Positions 25,275-36,929 are shown, counted from the stretch's first letter. The stretch is 64,000 nucleotides of DNA from Harmothoe impar (GCA_947462335.1 OX381716.1:8504861-8568860); one strand, 5' to 3'. Translations and numbers: made by a program. Notes: generated by a model not told the origin, from the sequence alone.

Positions 25275-25320
25275 AATCGGCCCAAAACCGGGAGTCTCCC
25301 AGGTAATCCGGGAGAGTTGG
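25275..25320 (+). repeat. 46 bp repeat, copy 1 (second at 25885-25929)
   Basis: The block CCGGGAGTCTCCCAGGTAAT with its continuation CCGGGAGAGTTGG is repeated almost exactly at 25885-25929. It contains the small inverted repeat GGGAGTCTCCC. Confidence 0.85.
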
Positions 25321-25640
25321 GGGTGGTTGGTCAGGGAGTGATCTTTTTTAACAACAGGGAGGCGTTTTTCCTGCGCGGAGCGCGTGAAATTGTTTTCACC
25401 CCCCCAGTCAACGGGTCGAAATTTTTGACCCCCCCCTATGGGTCTGAAATCGGCGTGCGCGGGCCCTTTGAAGCATAGTAATGCACTGGCTTTTTGGCCC
25501 AAAACAGGTTAATTTTTTTGACCCCTCCCTCAGAGGGGTCCAAATTTTTTTCACCCCCCCCGGTCAAGGGGTCCAAATTTTTTTCACCCCCCCTAAACCA
25601 ACCCCCCCCTGTTGATAAAAAATGATTACTCCCTAATAAT
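25321..25640 (-). repeat. C-run dispersed repeat, copy c
   Basis: Repeated units of GGGTCCAAATTTTTTTCACC type alternate with C-runs. The right end CCCCCTGTTGATAAAAAATG matches copy a. Confidence 0.6.
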
Positions 25641-25884
25641 GAACACTCCCTTAGTAGGCCTGTTTAGGGCGAAATCTAGGCCTAATGTCCCAAATAATAT
25701 TTGGCCTATATGAGACCCAGTGAAAAGTACTGGAACTGGGTTGGCTCTATTAAACCACAACCATTTTGTGTCTTGGCTCATAACTTTGGTTCTAGTTGGA
25801 ATATTTACAAAATCCTTTAACTTCTGGAAAGCCTAAAGCCGGGAGATTAAGGGAGAACTAGGAGACCGGGAGATTGCTCAAAAA

Positions 25885-25929
25885 GCGGCCCAAAACCGGG
25901 AGTCTCCCAGGTAATCCGGGAGAGTTGGC
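25885..25929 (+). repeat. 46 bp repeat, copy 2
   Basis: Near-identical to 25275-25320, including GCCCAAAACCGGGAGTCTCC. Confidence 0.85.
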
Positions 25930-26088
25930 ATGTATGCGTGTAGGCCTAGATCAACACAGAGCTGCTTATAGAAGCTGGTTCAAAGTAAACATCACAGAGA
26001 GAGACTTGGCGCTGGAACTTGCCTGAGTGACGTGCGAGATTGCGAGACTTGTTGTGTAAACTACGGTTCACAATTTGGCAAATGCGTT

Positions 26089-26437
26089 GAACTCATCGAA
26101 TTTCTAAAAAGACTTATTGAAAGGTCCGATCTAATGCAGAATTTGATGGCAAGTACGATCAGAGCAGTAGTAAATGAGCTAGAGACGTTATTCGTAACTC
26201 GGCCAGATTATTTTCATTGTCATAATCCGCCCTGTGACGTCACCATGAATGTCTATGATTGAACTCATCGAATTTCTAAAAAGACTTATTGAAAGTGCCG
26301 ATCTAATGCAGAATTTGATGGCGAGTACGATGGTGTCTTTGAAATTTCAATCAGAGCAGTAGTAAATGAGCTACAGGCGTTTTTCGTAACTCGGCCAGAT
26401 TATTTTCATTGTCATAATCTGCCCTGTGACGTCACAG
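26089..26437 (+). repeat. Tandem duplication (172 bp unit) with CRE palindromes
   Basis: Units start GAACTCATCGAATTTC at 26089 and 26261. The second unit has about 20 extra bases after GCGAGTACGA. Each unit ends in the perfect palindrome TGACGTCA (26235-26242 and 26427-26434), the classical CREB/ATF site. An open frame of 76 codons crosses unit 1 (26032-26262), but it is broken in unit 2 and has no domain that I recognise. Confidence 0.85.
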
Positions 26438-26589
26438 TGCCCCATGCAGCACCCAAGCAAACCGAAAACATTAATAGGGGTCGCCTTGCTCCCGGGCCGC
26501 TGGGGCGGCTGGCAAACCCGAAAAAAAACAAAAAATTCCCAGGAATATGCCACAAAACTTTCACAAAACATTCAAAAGTCTCCTGGGGA

Positions 26590-26645
26590 TGAAGAGTCAA
26601 GACTCAAGAATGGCACGAGCTCCGCTTGAGGTTTTGTTTGCAGAG
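26590..26645 (+). repeat. Dispersed repeat family R2, terminal fragment
   Basis: It carries ACTCAAGAATGGCACGAG followed by CGCTTGAGGTTTTGTTTGC, the same 3' end as other R2 copies. Confidence 0.65.
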
Positions 26646-27913
26646 ATAGTATAAGAGTACCTCTGTGCCTGCTGCTATGGGACTTATTCAAGAGCCTCCA
26701 CCCATACACTGAGGCATGGTCGGAGATAAGGCCAGATCTGCATATTTATCCGTCCCATTACATTAGGCACACTAATTATTGCAGTAGATAATTAACTTAT
26801 TAGAACAGGCTGTGGAAAGGCCATTACAGCACAGTGGTGTGACTCCCAAGGTGGACTCAGTATTTAGAATAATTATCTCCACCTCACTGACTGCACTCAG
26901 GGCCTAGTGCTCATTGGAATAATAAGTGTTTGATGCTAAAAGATAACATTTTGGGGCATTGGCCATTGAATCAACATTTATAAATATAATTATGTCAATA
27001 TTGACTCAATGTTTGTGGTAACAATATTCTCCTTATTATGATCTGCAGGTAGGAATAAACTGAATGTAGTGTTTGTATACAGGTTGTTCTGTTGTGATTT
27101 CTGATAAATCAGATTTCATAGGTGTCAATTTCTATTGCAACTCCTCTAATATGATAATTTATACCCTTGTGCTCTTTTAAGACACATGTGCTTTAACACC
27201 TAAACAGGCACTGCCACTACTGTTATGTGGGAATCCGTAGAGGGCTGTAAAATGCTGAACTCTGCAGAGATCCAGTCTGAATAATAAATGCCTGTGGTCT
27301 GATTCAAATCAAGCTGGCAGAAATGTCATTTCAATTTCTTCAAGAAAATTAGGTGTTATCAGACTTGGAGGCGACCCCTCTGGGCAAACGGTTAAAACAC
27401 CAATATGATTGCTGGTGATTTTACAGAGACCAAATGCTCAGAATACTGAAGTATTAAAGAATAAAGAGTAAATAGAACTCCGATCAAATTTGGCCATTAG
27501 AAATTAAGCTACCAAGTTGGCCATTTCCAAGAAGAATAGCAGAATATTGTTTTCCAAGGATAACTTTAGGCCATTAGTGTTGGCAATGTAATGCAATTTG
27601 AATTTGAAGTTTCTAGGCATTCATTTTCAATAGGATCCCTTATCCTGAATCTTCCATCAACATCAAAATGCACCTCATATGAAGCTAAAACCTCAACACC
27701 AGGTCTATACTACAAACATATTCTGACATTCGAAATATATAATTTGTATCACCCCATATCATATCCCTCCAAACAGAAATCGAGAACTGAATGTTTGCAA
27801 CTGGGGAGAATTTAGGTGAAGTCACCATAACACAAGGAAGACACGAGATATTCCCAAGAATTGTGAACGTGTCCTATTCACAAAATGAACTCAGGAATTT
27901 GTGACTTGGGGGA
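26646..27913. other. Gene-free stretch
   Basis: No gene is supported. A short piece at 26957-27013 with ATTGAATCAACATTT and its partial inverse resembles the interior of the 112 bp MITE at 13433. Confidence 0.45.
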
Positions 27914-28060
27914 ATGATACATCATGTTGACTACATGGGGCCACCACACTCCTGGAGCGTCTGCATAATGTGTGGGTGCAGCACTGAGGGGTTAATTTAT
28001 TGGTGCATCATGAAGACATATGTTACCTTTGAGCAACAAACCATCCTAAAATGGTTAACC
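27914..28060 (+). mobile_element. Palindromic HP family, copy 6 (degenerate)
   Basis: It retains GATACATCATGTTGACTAC, TGGTGCATCATGAAGACA and the right end CCATCCTAAAATGGTTAAC. The hairpin cores are eroded. Confidence 0.5.
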
Positions 28061-28264
28061 CTTAAACGACATCCTCTAGTGAGAGGTGGCAGCAATAGGG
28101 TAGATTCACACCAAGTCGACCACATGCCTGGAGTCAGCCACCTCCCTTAAAGATGGATAAAAAGCAACATGATGTTAAACCAAACCTTTGAAATTCAATT
28201 CTCTAACAGAGCCTTGGTTTAGATTCAAATGCGAGAAGCATAAACTAAGGGGCTAAAAAGCAAC

Positions 28265-28446
28265 ATTCGTCATAACGATGAAGCAATGCAGGCCCATTGA
28301 GTAACACCTCAGTGCTGCATAAGTGCATCATGCTGACTTCTCGGGAGTAGAGTGGGCATAAAACTTGAATGCTTTACTACAAAGTGTCTGTCAAAGACCA
28401 AGGGCATGATGCATTGATGCACTATGCGACCCTAAAAGGGCAAAAG
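28265..28446 (+). mobile_element. Palindromic HP family, copy 7 (degenerate)
   Basis: It shows GCAATGCAGGCCCATTGAGT and CTCAGTGCTGCATAAGTGCA as hairpin arms, and ends near GCGACCCTAAAAGGGCAAAA. Confidence 0.55.
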
Positions 28447-28892
28447 TATATTGACAGGGCACACAGAGGAAATCCTCCTTGATCAAATTTGTTCAGAATG
28501 AGCATTTTTTAGCCCCTGGCAATGTGTGATTATTCATACCAAGTTTGAGTTTGTGTAACTAGCAAGGGATTATTTCTCATATTGCCGTGCTGTCCATTCA
28601 TTCAACACCCTATAGCTGAAAAAGTGGGCACATCAGAATCTGAAACCAGATTTTAAAGAAATGATGTTTTCAAAATTATCCTGAAATAAGAGCCAAAAAA
28701 AAAGAACCAACCCACATTGTTCCCAGGGCTGTATAACCTCAAGGTTCTTTAAAATGTTTTGGATGGGTCTATTGATTATGTGTGTGTACATGAGAAAGGA
28801 AAGGTGTTTGATTCTGAGGGGTGGGGGGTCAGTTGGGCATAATTCTCAAAATCTGATGATTTCCAGTGAAATTACCCTCATATTTCCCAATG

Positions 28893-28997
28893 GCTTGCAG
28901 TAAAAATGTTACTCTTAATTTCGGATTCACTAAGACTGATTGATGCGTTAAACATTTTACATTTCAAGTAATACAATTATCTTGTCCCACAATTCCT
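28893..28997 (-). repeat. R3 repeat, portion beyond the LINE-2 3' end
   Basis: The reverse complement matches 60950-61075, with blocks GAGGAATTGTGGGACAAGAT, ATTGTATTACTTGAAATG and AACGCATCAATCAGT. Together with 34150-34260 it forms the target sequence into which LINE-2 inserted. Confidence 0.8.
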
Positions 28998-29476
28998 CTT
29001 CATGCCTCTTTTTAGGTTTATTAATCATTTATTGTCTTGTTTCAACATGGGTTAAGTACAGGTACATAGTGGGTCCAGGTCAATCAATGTTTCACATATA
29101 ACACTTTGGCTAACATATACATGTGTTTGTTATCAGAGTTCATTAAGAGAGAGGACCTCAATGGGTGCACGTAGACTTGGGTTGAGTTGACAATAAATGA
29201 AAGGCATTGCCTTCATCCCTACTCTAGTTGAGTATTGGGTTGCTATTCTGACATTACCCTTGACCGAATGGTCACTGTGTGGTGTTGGTTGTATTTGTTA
29301 GACTGGAGCTATGGTTAGGCGCCAGCTAGTAAATAGGGGGGGGGCAGTGTGTTAATTTAACCACACTTGGATTCTATTGATTAATCAGATGAATTTCAGG
29401 GGTGGATTTATCAGAAAAAAAGGGGAGTTTGTGTTCCTTGTTGACTTTATAAAGAAGTATTTTGTGTTGTAAACCC

Positions 29477-32392
29477 CTAATTCAATGGAATGAGCGCTAT
29501 GAGCGCTTCTTTACTCTGGGTTTTAAAGATATTTATATCTTCAGCATTTCTTCTAATTGAAGGTAGGGCATTCCAACACAGTGCACCATGGTATCCTACA
29601 CTTCGGTCAAAGGAGGCGCAATGTGAGTGGGTGACCTTGACTAGAGGGCCCGTATGAGCACGAGTACCTATTGCTCGTTGATCAACATAATGTTGGTCGC
29701 GTGAACGTTTATACATGAAATTCAACAAATGGATATATCTCCGAGGGAACAACATGGGCATTTGGGGATTAAAGTGAACTAGGTCTGTACTTGTCATCCT
29801 ATCCAGTTTGAGGCAAATGTTAAGACACCTATTTTGATCCACCTGGAGCTTACTTATGTATCCATTATTTGCATTCATATACAGGATATCAGCATAGTCT
29901 AAATATGGTAGTATGGTAGTTTTGTATATGTTAAGAGCCATTTTCTCTGTCAGGAAGTCTCTTAGACAGGCCAATTGGTAAGTTTTATAAGATACAGTGC
30001 TATGTACATAATTAATGTGCTTTTCAAAGGTGAGATTTGTATCAAGAATGACCCCTAGATATTTGTATGAACTGACCACTTGGAGTGTTCCATTATTCAT
30101 TTCTAGACCTAGGTCCAGAGTTTTTGGGTGGTTATTAGAGGCTGTAAACACCATGGCTTTAGTTTTGGTTACATTTACAGAGAGCTTATTCTAGATACAC
30201 CATGTATAGTAGTTCTCCAAATCTTCATGAAGAAGGTCTTTAGCCACCTGCCTAACATTATTACACAGGTGAATAACAGTATCATCTGCATACAATCGAA
30301 CAGAACTGTGTTTAACACATTTTGTCATGTCGTTCACATAGAGTAGAAACAATAGGGGGCCCAATATAGATCCCTGTTGGACACCGCAGACCACAGGCAG
30401 CATACTAGAGGTGATACCATTTGCATTGACCACCTGCCTTCTATTACTCAAGTAGCTGTAAAACCAATTTAGGTTTGACAGTCTAATACCATATCTTTCT
30501 AGTTTAGCAAGTAGTATGCTGTGGTCTACGGTGTCGAAGGCCTTTCTTAAATCTATAAACACTGCGATAGTCTCGAGAGCAACATTGATATTACATAATA
30601 ACTCTTCCGTAAATCCACAGAGTGTGTTGACAGTGCTGTGTCCCGGTCGAAAACCTCGACGTTTACAGGTGAGTATTTCCTCTTTTTCAACAAATCCATA
30701 AACCCTATTATGTACAATACGTTCAATTAGCTTGCAAGGCAGAGGAAGGAGTGAAATTGGCCTGTAATTATTCACCGAACGTAGGTTGCCAGTTTTGGGG
30801 ACAGGGGTAACCTTGGAGATTTTCCATGCTATTGGGACTACACCTTGGTGGAAGGACAGGTTAAAAATTTTGACCAATTCATCAATTTGGTGTTTGAAAG
30901 CCAGTTTCAGGATTCTTGTGGGAATCCCTTCAATGGCTGAGGACTTATTTATGTTGATGTCATGTACAAGTTTGGCAACCTCCTGAGCATTGGTAGTAAA
31001 AGATTCAATATTATGTTGACAAACATCATCATATGGTCTCCAAGGCATAGTCAGGTTTGCTGCAAGGTTTGGTCCTATCTTTGTGAAATATTGGTTTATG
31101 AAGCTAGCAGTTTGGTCATCAGGGATGGGCTGGTCAGTTGACTCGTCATATAAGTGTATGTTTTTTTTGGAATTTTGTTGTCCCGGGAGAATATTGTTTA
31201 TGATACGCCAAAATTTCTTATGGTTGTTTTGATTTTCTACAAGGGTATCTTTTATATAGCTTTTGCGGGCTTTCTCATTTAATTTATTTGATTCGTTTTT
31301 AACATTTCTTGCATCATCCCTGTCACCCTGCCTTGGGCTCACTCTGGCTCTCGCCATCTGACCATTCTTATCTCTAAGACGTTCAACAATATCAATTGAC
31401 ATCAATGGGTCTTGATATTTAGGGATTCCCAGCTCTTTCAAAGGACAGAACTTGACAATTATCAGCGTTAGACAATTTTCAAAAATACTCCAACACTCCT
31501 TTACATCATTGGACTGGTTAAATATATCCCAATTATAGTCATCCAGCCATTTGACTATCATGTCATCCTTAAGTTTCAAATATGATCTACCCATGACGAT
31601 GACCTTCTCAGTTTTTTCTTGAATAATCTTGCGCAACATGTATACTGGTACATGATCAGTTATATGTACATTTATAGTACCCGAGGCAGAGACACAATCA
31701 ATATTTGTAAATATCAGATCCAATATAGAATCTTTCTGACCTTTGATTGGAGAAATACGTGTGATCTCGTTTATGAGTTGTACCACCTTAAAAGGGTTTA
31801 GTGTATCAACCAATTTGTCATATAATGCTTTTTGCGAGAGTACATCAATGTTCATGTCACCAATTAATATGACCTCACACTTATCTCTACCAGGAATATT
31901 AGTGAGTGTGTTTTTAAGTGCAGTGTTGAATACCTCAGGGTTGCCTCGGGGAGGTCTGTATACATTCAGGTAGATGATGCGCTTCATATGAGGCTTACAG
32001 ATAACAAGAACCTGCATTTCTATATCTTCATTGAATACATTAAAATCCTCTAGACAATGGTAGTCATGTTGAATATCATTTCTAATATAAATACACACAC
32101 CACCACCCGCTTTTGTCTTATCTCTACGTTTGTTTAGCACAACTCTATCTAATCTGTACCGGGTATAATTAGCAAGTTGGTAGCTATTTGGGTCATCAAT
32201 AGATTTGAACCAGCTTTCTGAGAACCATAACACATGGACATCATGGCCGGTAAATTCAGCACAAATTGAACTATAGTTACTCTTAAAACTATGCGCATTA
32301 TAGTGCAAGAAATGAATACCTTTGGTGCTAGCAATAGTGCTAAGACTTGTCATCGTCAGATGGCAAAGTCCAGTGTTGACTATTGAACACAC
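29477..32392 (-). pseudogene. LINE-2 ORF2: endonuclease/reverse transcriptase with one nonsense codon
   Basis: It has 971 codons plus stop in one frame, interrupted only by TAG at 30191-30193, after residue 733. AP-endonuclease motifs are seen (YNAHSF, FSESWF, YRPPRG, GDMNIDV, TDHVPVYM). The RT motifs are NNYRPISLLPLP, VFIDLRKAFDTVDHS, GVQQGSILGPLLF and catalytic YADDT. GVQQG departs from the usual GVPQG. The 225 codons after the nonsense codon hold the RT thumb and C-terminal region, starting near YKYLGVILDTNL. The single stop in an otherwise intact long frame points to recent decay. Confidence 0.92.
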
Positions 32393-32948
32393 TTATCCCT
32401 GTAGATGGGTTAAATAATGTAAGGCCTAAGTAGGCCATATATAAGTAAAGGGTGGTAGACATGATACATTTCCTTATGAGGACTTCGGCCTTTATGCAGT
32501 CCCCATTAGGTTTACTTAATTGTTTGGGGCAACCTGTCATTGACTGGGTTGGGAGGATAGGGACGGACCCTCGTTATCCAATCACGTTTCAGAGAATGAA
32601 ATGAGATGAATAAGTAGGTAAATGATAGAACAACTCTCGTATGCGAAACTTATGAGGGGGTTTGGGGGGTGAGAACAGAGGCGTTTAGGTTGGATACAAT
32701 TCTTAATCAGTTCTAGAACACCGCAACAGTAACCGTAAGCTTTAAACAATCAACACAACCTTTAATTATATTAAATCGTAATTGTTCAGGTACCTGTTCT
32801 AGGGCAGTCTTTGGATGTTTGCTTTATGTCTTAATTTAATATTTATAATTAAGTTTCAGAAATTTGGTCTTAGAGGAGTGTAGTGTTTTGCTTCCATACC
32901 ATAACAGAAACAAAACACATTACAAGCCTTGCCATATTTATAGTCAAC

Positions 32949-34135
32949 TTAGAATAGGGTATGTGAGGGAGCCAGGTAGTTTTTAGTGAAGACCACCAGT
33001 AGGTCTCTTGCCCACAAGTTCAGGAGGTACTGACTGGGGTGGATGCCATCTGGTAGGGAAGGGTGTCCATTTGGTAGGGTGACATAATAGTCCTTGTCCT
33101 TTCCATGTCTTGTCTTATGGACATACTTGTGTAACCAGGGCATGGCAACATCAAATCTAAGGTTTATCCCTATTACTTCTTGGTTGAAGGATCTGACTGC
33201 CTTGTCGACAATGTTCTGCTTGTCTCCATATCTGGGGGAGAGAACCTCAAGATTTGAACCTGTTATTTGGCAGAGAGTTACCACTGCAGCTGGGTGGTTT
33301 TGGGCCAACCAGGTCATACCCAATTCAGAATATGCCCATAGGTGGCTTTTGATGTCTTCTGGAGGTGTCCAGTCGAAGGTAATCTCTTTGGTAGCCTTAT
33401 TCTTGTTGGTAATATTATTGACTCCACCCAGAATATAGATACAGTCTTTTGGATGATGGTCAAGGTGTCTGTTTGCCCAGCTGAACAGCTGTTGGATCTT
33501 GGCTCCAGGGAACACAAACACGTTGAACCGTATAGCATTTGGGTCGAACTTGACCCCGGTAGTTTCCTCAAAGGATGCTTATTTAGTTGGGTCATTTGAA
33601 ATGTCCTGAATGGTGGTTTTAATTGCTTCAGATAAGCTGCCATGTCTGGAGTGGCCCCTAGAGTCAACAAAAATTGTGTGTCTCAGTGCAGGTCTCCAAA
33701 AGTGGGTCATCAAGTTCTCAACCTGCCTCTTTGCCACAGCCCCATCCCCCCCCCCCAGGCTCACTGGAAGAACTCTGCTTGTCTTGCCTCTCTCTCGGCC
33801 TAGGTTTCTGTGTTATCCGGTACTTGGCCCTCATCTTGAGGTAGTCCCGGTGGGATTTGTCCCCCATTCTCGTCCTCGTCTTCACTAATCAACCTGCCTC
33901 TGATTTTCTCTAGGAGCTGGCCTAGTTTGTTCGATTTAACTGAGTCTACAGTAGCCTGGCTAATTTGGTCTTCTTGGCCTAGGTGGAATCCACAGCCCCA
34001 CCTTGGCTCTTTTGTGCCCTCGTAAAGATGGCCTTTGAGGCCAACTAAGTATGCTCGGTATTCAGGGACTCTAAAGTTGCATTCAAGAATCTCCTCCATT
34101 ACCTGCTCGTCCATGTTTTGCCATTCTTTGGTCTG
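32949..34135 (-). pseudogene. LINE-2 ORF1: NADAR-like domain followed by SGNH/GDSL-like hydrolase
   Basis: The 5' segment (34135-33800) matches the C-terminal half of the NADAR/YbiA family. It has EWQNMDEQVM, then LECNFRVPEYRAYL, an E-x-T..WGCG block and NKLGQLLEKIRGRL, parallel in order to E. coli YbiA. After a frame change near the C-run at 33746-33756, a second segment carries SGNH-type blocks. These are VDSRGHSRHG (about 33648-33665), LGGVNN (about 33415-33430) and DGIHPS (about 33035-33050, the Asp-His pair). An in-frame TAA lies at 33579-33581. Esterase-like ORF1 proteins are known in CR1/L2-type LINEs; the NADAR partner is the unusual part. The N-terminal half of NADAR is absent because of 5' truncation. 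Confidence 0.75.
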
Positions 34136-34149
34136 CTTGCATGCCTTGG

Positions 34150-34260
34150 CATTTTATGTGCGCTGTTGCAAAGTGGAAAAAAGGGCTGCCACAAAACATG
34201 ACCATTGTTTTCCCTCCACATCTGATGCATCTTTAATCAACCAGATTTTGATCAATTCAA
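34150..34260 (-). repeat. R3 repeat, portion beyond the LINE-2 5' end
   Basis: The reverse complement has AATTGATCAAAATCTGG, GATGCATCAGATG and GGAAAACAATGG, also found at 60836-60915. Homology fades near CATAAAATG, just where LINE-2 begins. Confidence 0.8.
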
Positions 34261-35335
34261 GCTTGTGTGGATCCAATTGACATTTCAAAAAGCAGTACTT
34301 GATTTTCATGATTTCACACAATGTTGACAAATTCAATCACACAAATTCACTTCTGACAGATTGCCCCAATTGCAGTTTCTGTATAAACTCTTCCAGATTA
34401 CTATTAATGAGGGAAATCATCAAAAGCAAAAAGTGGATAGAAAAAACCTGTTTACCAAAACTTACAGGACAGTGGCGTTGAATTGTTGGGAGCATCTTAG
34501 AGTCAAAGTGATGAATTGATGTTGCAATGGCAAATCGCTAGAGCTGCACGTATACGTATCATAATAACGAATGGATATGGTGCATTAAAGCTGTAGGGTT
34601 AACGGATTATGACCACCGTATCAGATGTAATAAGCCCACAGTGCCCTAAAAATATGATCATGGACACCTTTTAGTAGTTAAGAGTTTAATTGGGCTCAAC
34701 AATTGAGATAATTTTGGTTATTTGTAGTATAAAAATCGGCCAAAACGGGGGATGGGCGCTTATTCACTCGAATGCCGTATATGCAGTGAAACTGTACACA
34801 TGTCCATGTCTTAAAAATGAAACAGAGATGGCTACTGGTGTTGGCTTTAACATCTTTGTGTGTACACACTTTTGCCACGCGCCATTCTGGCATGGATGAT
34901 GAACACTCCTCAAATCATTTGTCACTTCGAACACCAATATAACATTGAACTTGGATTCTTAATGTTTTATGGTCCATAGCTACCAGCAGAGGTTGCTCAA
35001 ACCAAGGAAATTCCAAGTTCAAGGTCATAGTGATTGTTACAAGAGCCCCCCCACCTTAGATGGAAGTATTCACTCTACAGTCTTTTGTCACCTATTCACC
35101 ATCCACAAGACATTCAAAATACATAAATTCATAAATCAGTAATCCTGGCTTTGTTTGATGTCAACTTCACTCCTCCTGGACACTTCTCCAACCACTCCTC
35201 CCTGCTGCTAAAATCAAAATGTGTAACATACACTAACATTGAAATATTTGCAGCAGTATAAGTTTGCTGAACATGTGGGGTATCTTTTGGATGATACAAT
35301 TGATAATTTTGAGGGACTGACAGTGCCCAGCAGAC
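34261..35335. other. Gene-free stretch
   Basis: No gene is supported. On the minus strand, 34154-34480 keeps a mostly open frame containing IWLIKDASD, which continues into the R3 segment; see findings. Confidence 0.4.
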
Positions 35336-35620
35336 TGACGTGAGCTAGGGTCAATCTGCGTGAGCCTGGGTTAGCCTATTTTGCGTTAAGCACTAGGTGT
35401 CTGAAAGAGTCAGCTCTGCGTGAGCTTCCTCAAAGCTCACCCAAGCTCACACCTGCTGACTCAAATGTAACACCATGTTTGAGATCGTTTGAGTGAAGAT
35501 GAGTCAGGCTTGAGTTAGCTTAATCCTATTCCCAAAACAAGGGGTGAGGATGCGTGAGCTATGCGTGAGCTGACACTCATGTCACGCATCTTCACTCAAG
35601 TATACAGCTGAGAGAATGTG
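35336..35620. repeat. Degenerate GTGAGC/GCTCAC-rich inverted region
   Basis: Many copies of GCGTGAGC, TGAGTCA-like and inverse GCTCAC motifs lie in both orientations, for example AGCTCACCCAAGCTCACACC. A smaller patch recurs at 36045-36135. They are similar in motif to the 45 bp array at 36756. Confidence 0.5.
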
Positions 35621-36755
35621 GAAACTGTATGTATAAGTCTACTATTTGTCCCATGTAGAATGGACACATAATGAAAATACTGATTTTATTGGTTTTATCC
35701 CATGGATTTTTATGATTTCTTTAATGTTTGCAAACATGTGATAATGGGGAAAATGTTGATTACAATCAACAATACTTTGTATTCATTTTGAAGTTGTAAA
35801 AGGATGATTACTTTTCTCTATGGGATATAGCACTGCAGTGGTATAATCTAGATTTCACACAGTGTTTAGATAACCCTTGGATCAATTCTTACTAAAATAA
35901 GTAAGCTTAAGGTGCAGGGATCAAAGTGGTAGCACATACTTGCTTGGGGTTGATGCAAATTCTGAGGATGGGGATAAAACATGTTGCATTGGGTGATAAT
36001 AGGGGCACTGCTATAGCTATATGACCTTCAGAGCTGTCCTATGGAGGTCACTCAGGCTCACGCATCCTCACACTCTGAGAGCATACTTATAAATGGAAGC
36101 TCACTCAGATTGACTCATGCTCACTCAATGTATGCTCAGTCCTTTCCTCTTCTCTGATTGGTCAATTTTCAAATTTGAAAGTTCTTTGTCCTCAAGGGGG
36201 TTTCCCTCTGCCATTTTGAACTGACAGACACTGGAGGAAGGTTGGGAGGTAGGTTGGCTCTACTTATACTGATTATTCTGAATTTTGTAGAAACAAAGTA
36301 ATTGGGTACCTATTGCACAAGCCTATACATTACAGAGCTATGGTTATTTAAACTGATCTTATTATTGCATACGTTCCTTCTACCTTCCTTTGTTAATTCT
36401 CTGTCTAATACCTGTATTGTATTTTATTTTTCAGATCAAATGTTGGACAAGGGGGATTTGAATTTTGGAGATAAGTGTAGGTTTTTATACACATAACCTA
36501 TACACATGTACAAATTACTTAGTTTCACTATTATCTCATGCACAGGATATCTGAATTACCCATCTTCTCCTTTTCAGAATGAAGTGGTAATAGAGGAAAG
36601 GATACACTATGGTGTGGAGACCAGGCACAAGACAAAATACACTAGTTAATATATGCCACACAACAAGATGCTTCAAAAAGACTGCATTAACATTGATGTG
36701 AATAAAGATATCTGTCCCAGTATGAAATGATGTAGGTCCTATAGTAGGAATATAA

Positions 36756-36929
36756 CCAAGTGTCAGGTTGAGTCAGCCTGAGCCTGACACCATTTTACTA
36801 CCAAGTGTCAGGTTGAGTCAGCCTGAGCCTGACACCATCTTACTACCAAGTGTCAGCTTGAGTCAGCCTGAGCCTGACACCATCTTACTACCAAGTGTCA
36901 GCTTGAGTCAGCCTGAGCCTGACACCATG
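36756..36929 (+). repeat. 45 bp tandem repeat, about four units, with hairpins
   Basis: Units start CCAAGTGTCAG at 36756, 36801, 36846 and 36891. The units can pair GTGTCAGG with CCTGACAC (or the variant GTGTCAGC) and include TGAGTCAG, an AP-1-like site. Confidence 0.92.

Larger units (their letters stand above)
24580..25950. other. Region with dense AGGCCT/TAGGCCTA palindromes
   Basis: At least 13 AGGCCT sites occur in about 1.4 kb, many as GTAGGCCTA; about one every 4 kb would be expected by chance. Three of them belong to the 48 bp tandem array, but the rest are dispersed. Confidence 0.7.
29008..34135 (-). mobile_element. LINE-2: 5'-truncated NADAR/SGNH + EN/RT non-LTR retrotransposon
   Basis: A roughly 5.1 kb element. 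Probable target duplication is CTTCATGCCT (28998-29007) and CTTGCATGCCT (34136-34146). On the element strand the 3' end is A-rich (AATAAACCTAAAAAG). The paralogous sequence at 60836-61075 runs straight across the equivalent of both flanks, which supports these borders. The 5' end falls inside the NADAR domain of ORF1, so this copy was truncated on insertion. ORF1 and ORF2 both carry in-frame stops. Confidence 0.8.

Noticed and set aside
26032..26262. Small Cys-containing gene crossing the CRE tandem repeat
   Set aside because: The frame is lost in the second repeat unit and no domain or splice pattern supports it.
34154..34336. N-terminal half of the LINE-2 NADAR domain
   Set aside because: It first looked like an extension in the same frame, but homology to 60836-60915 shows it belongs to the target sequence outside the element.
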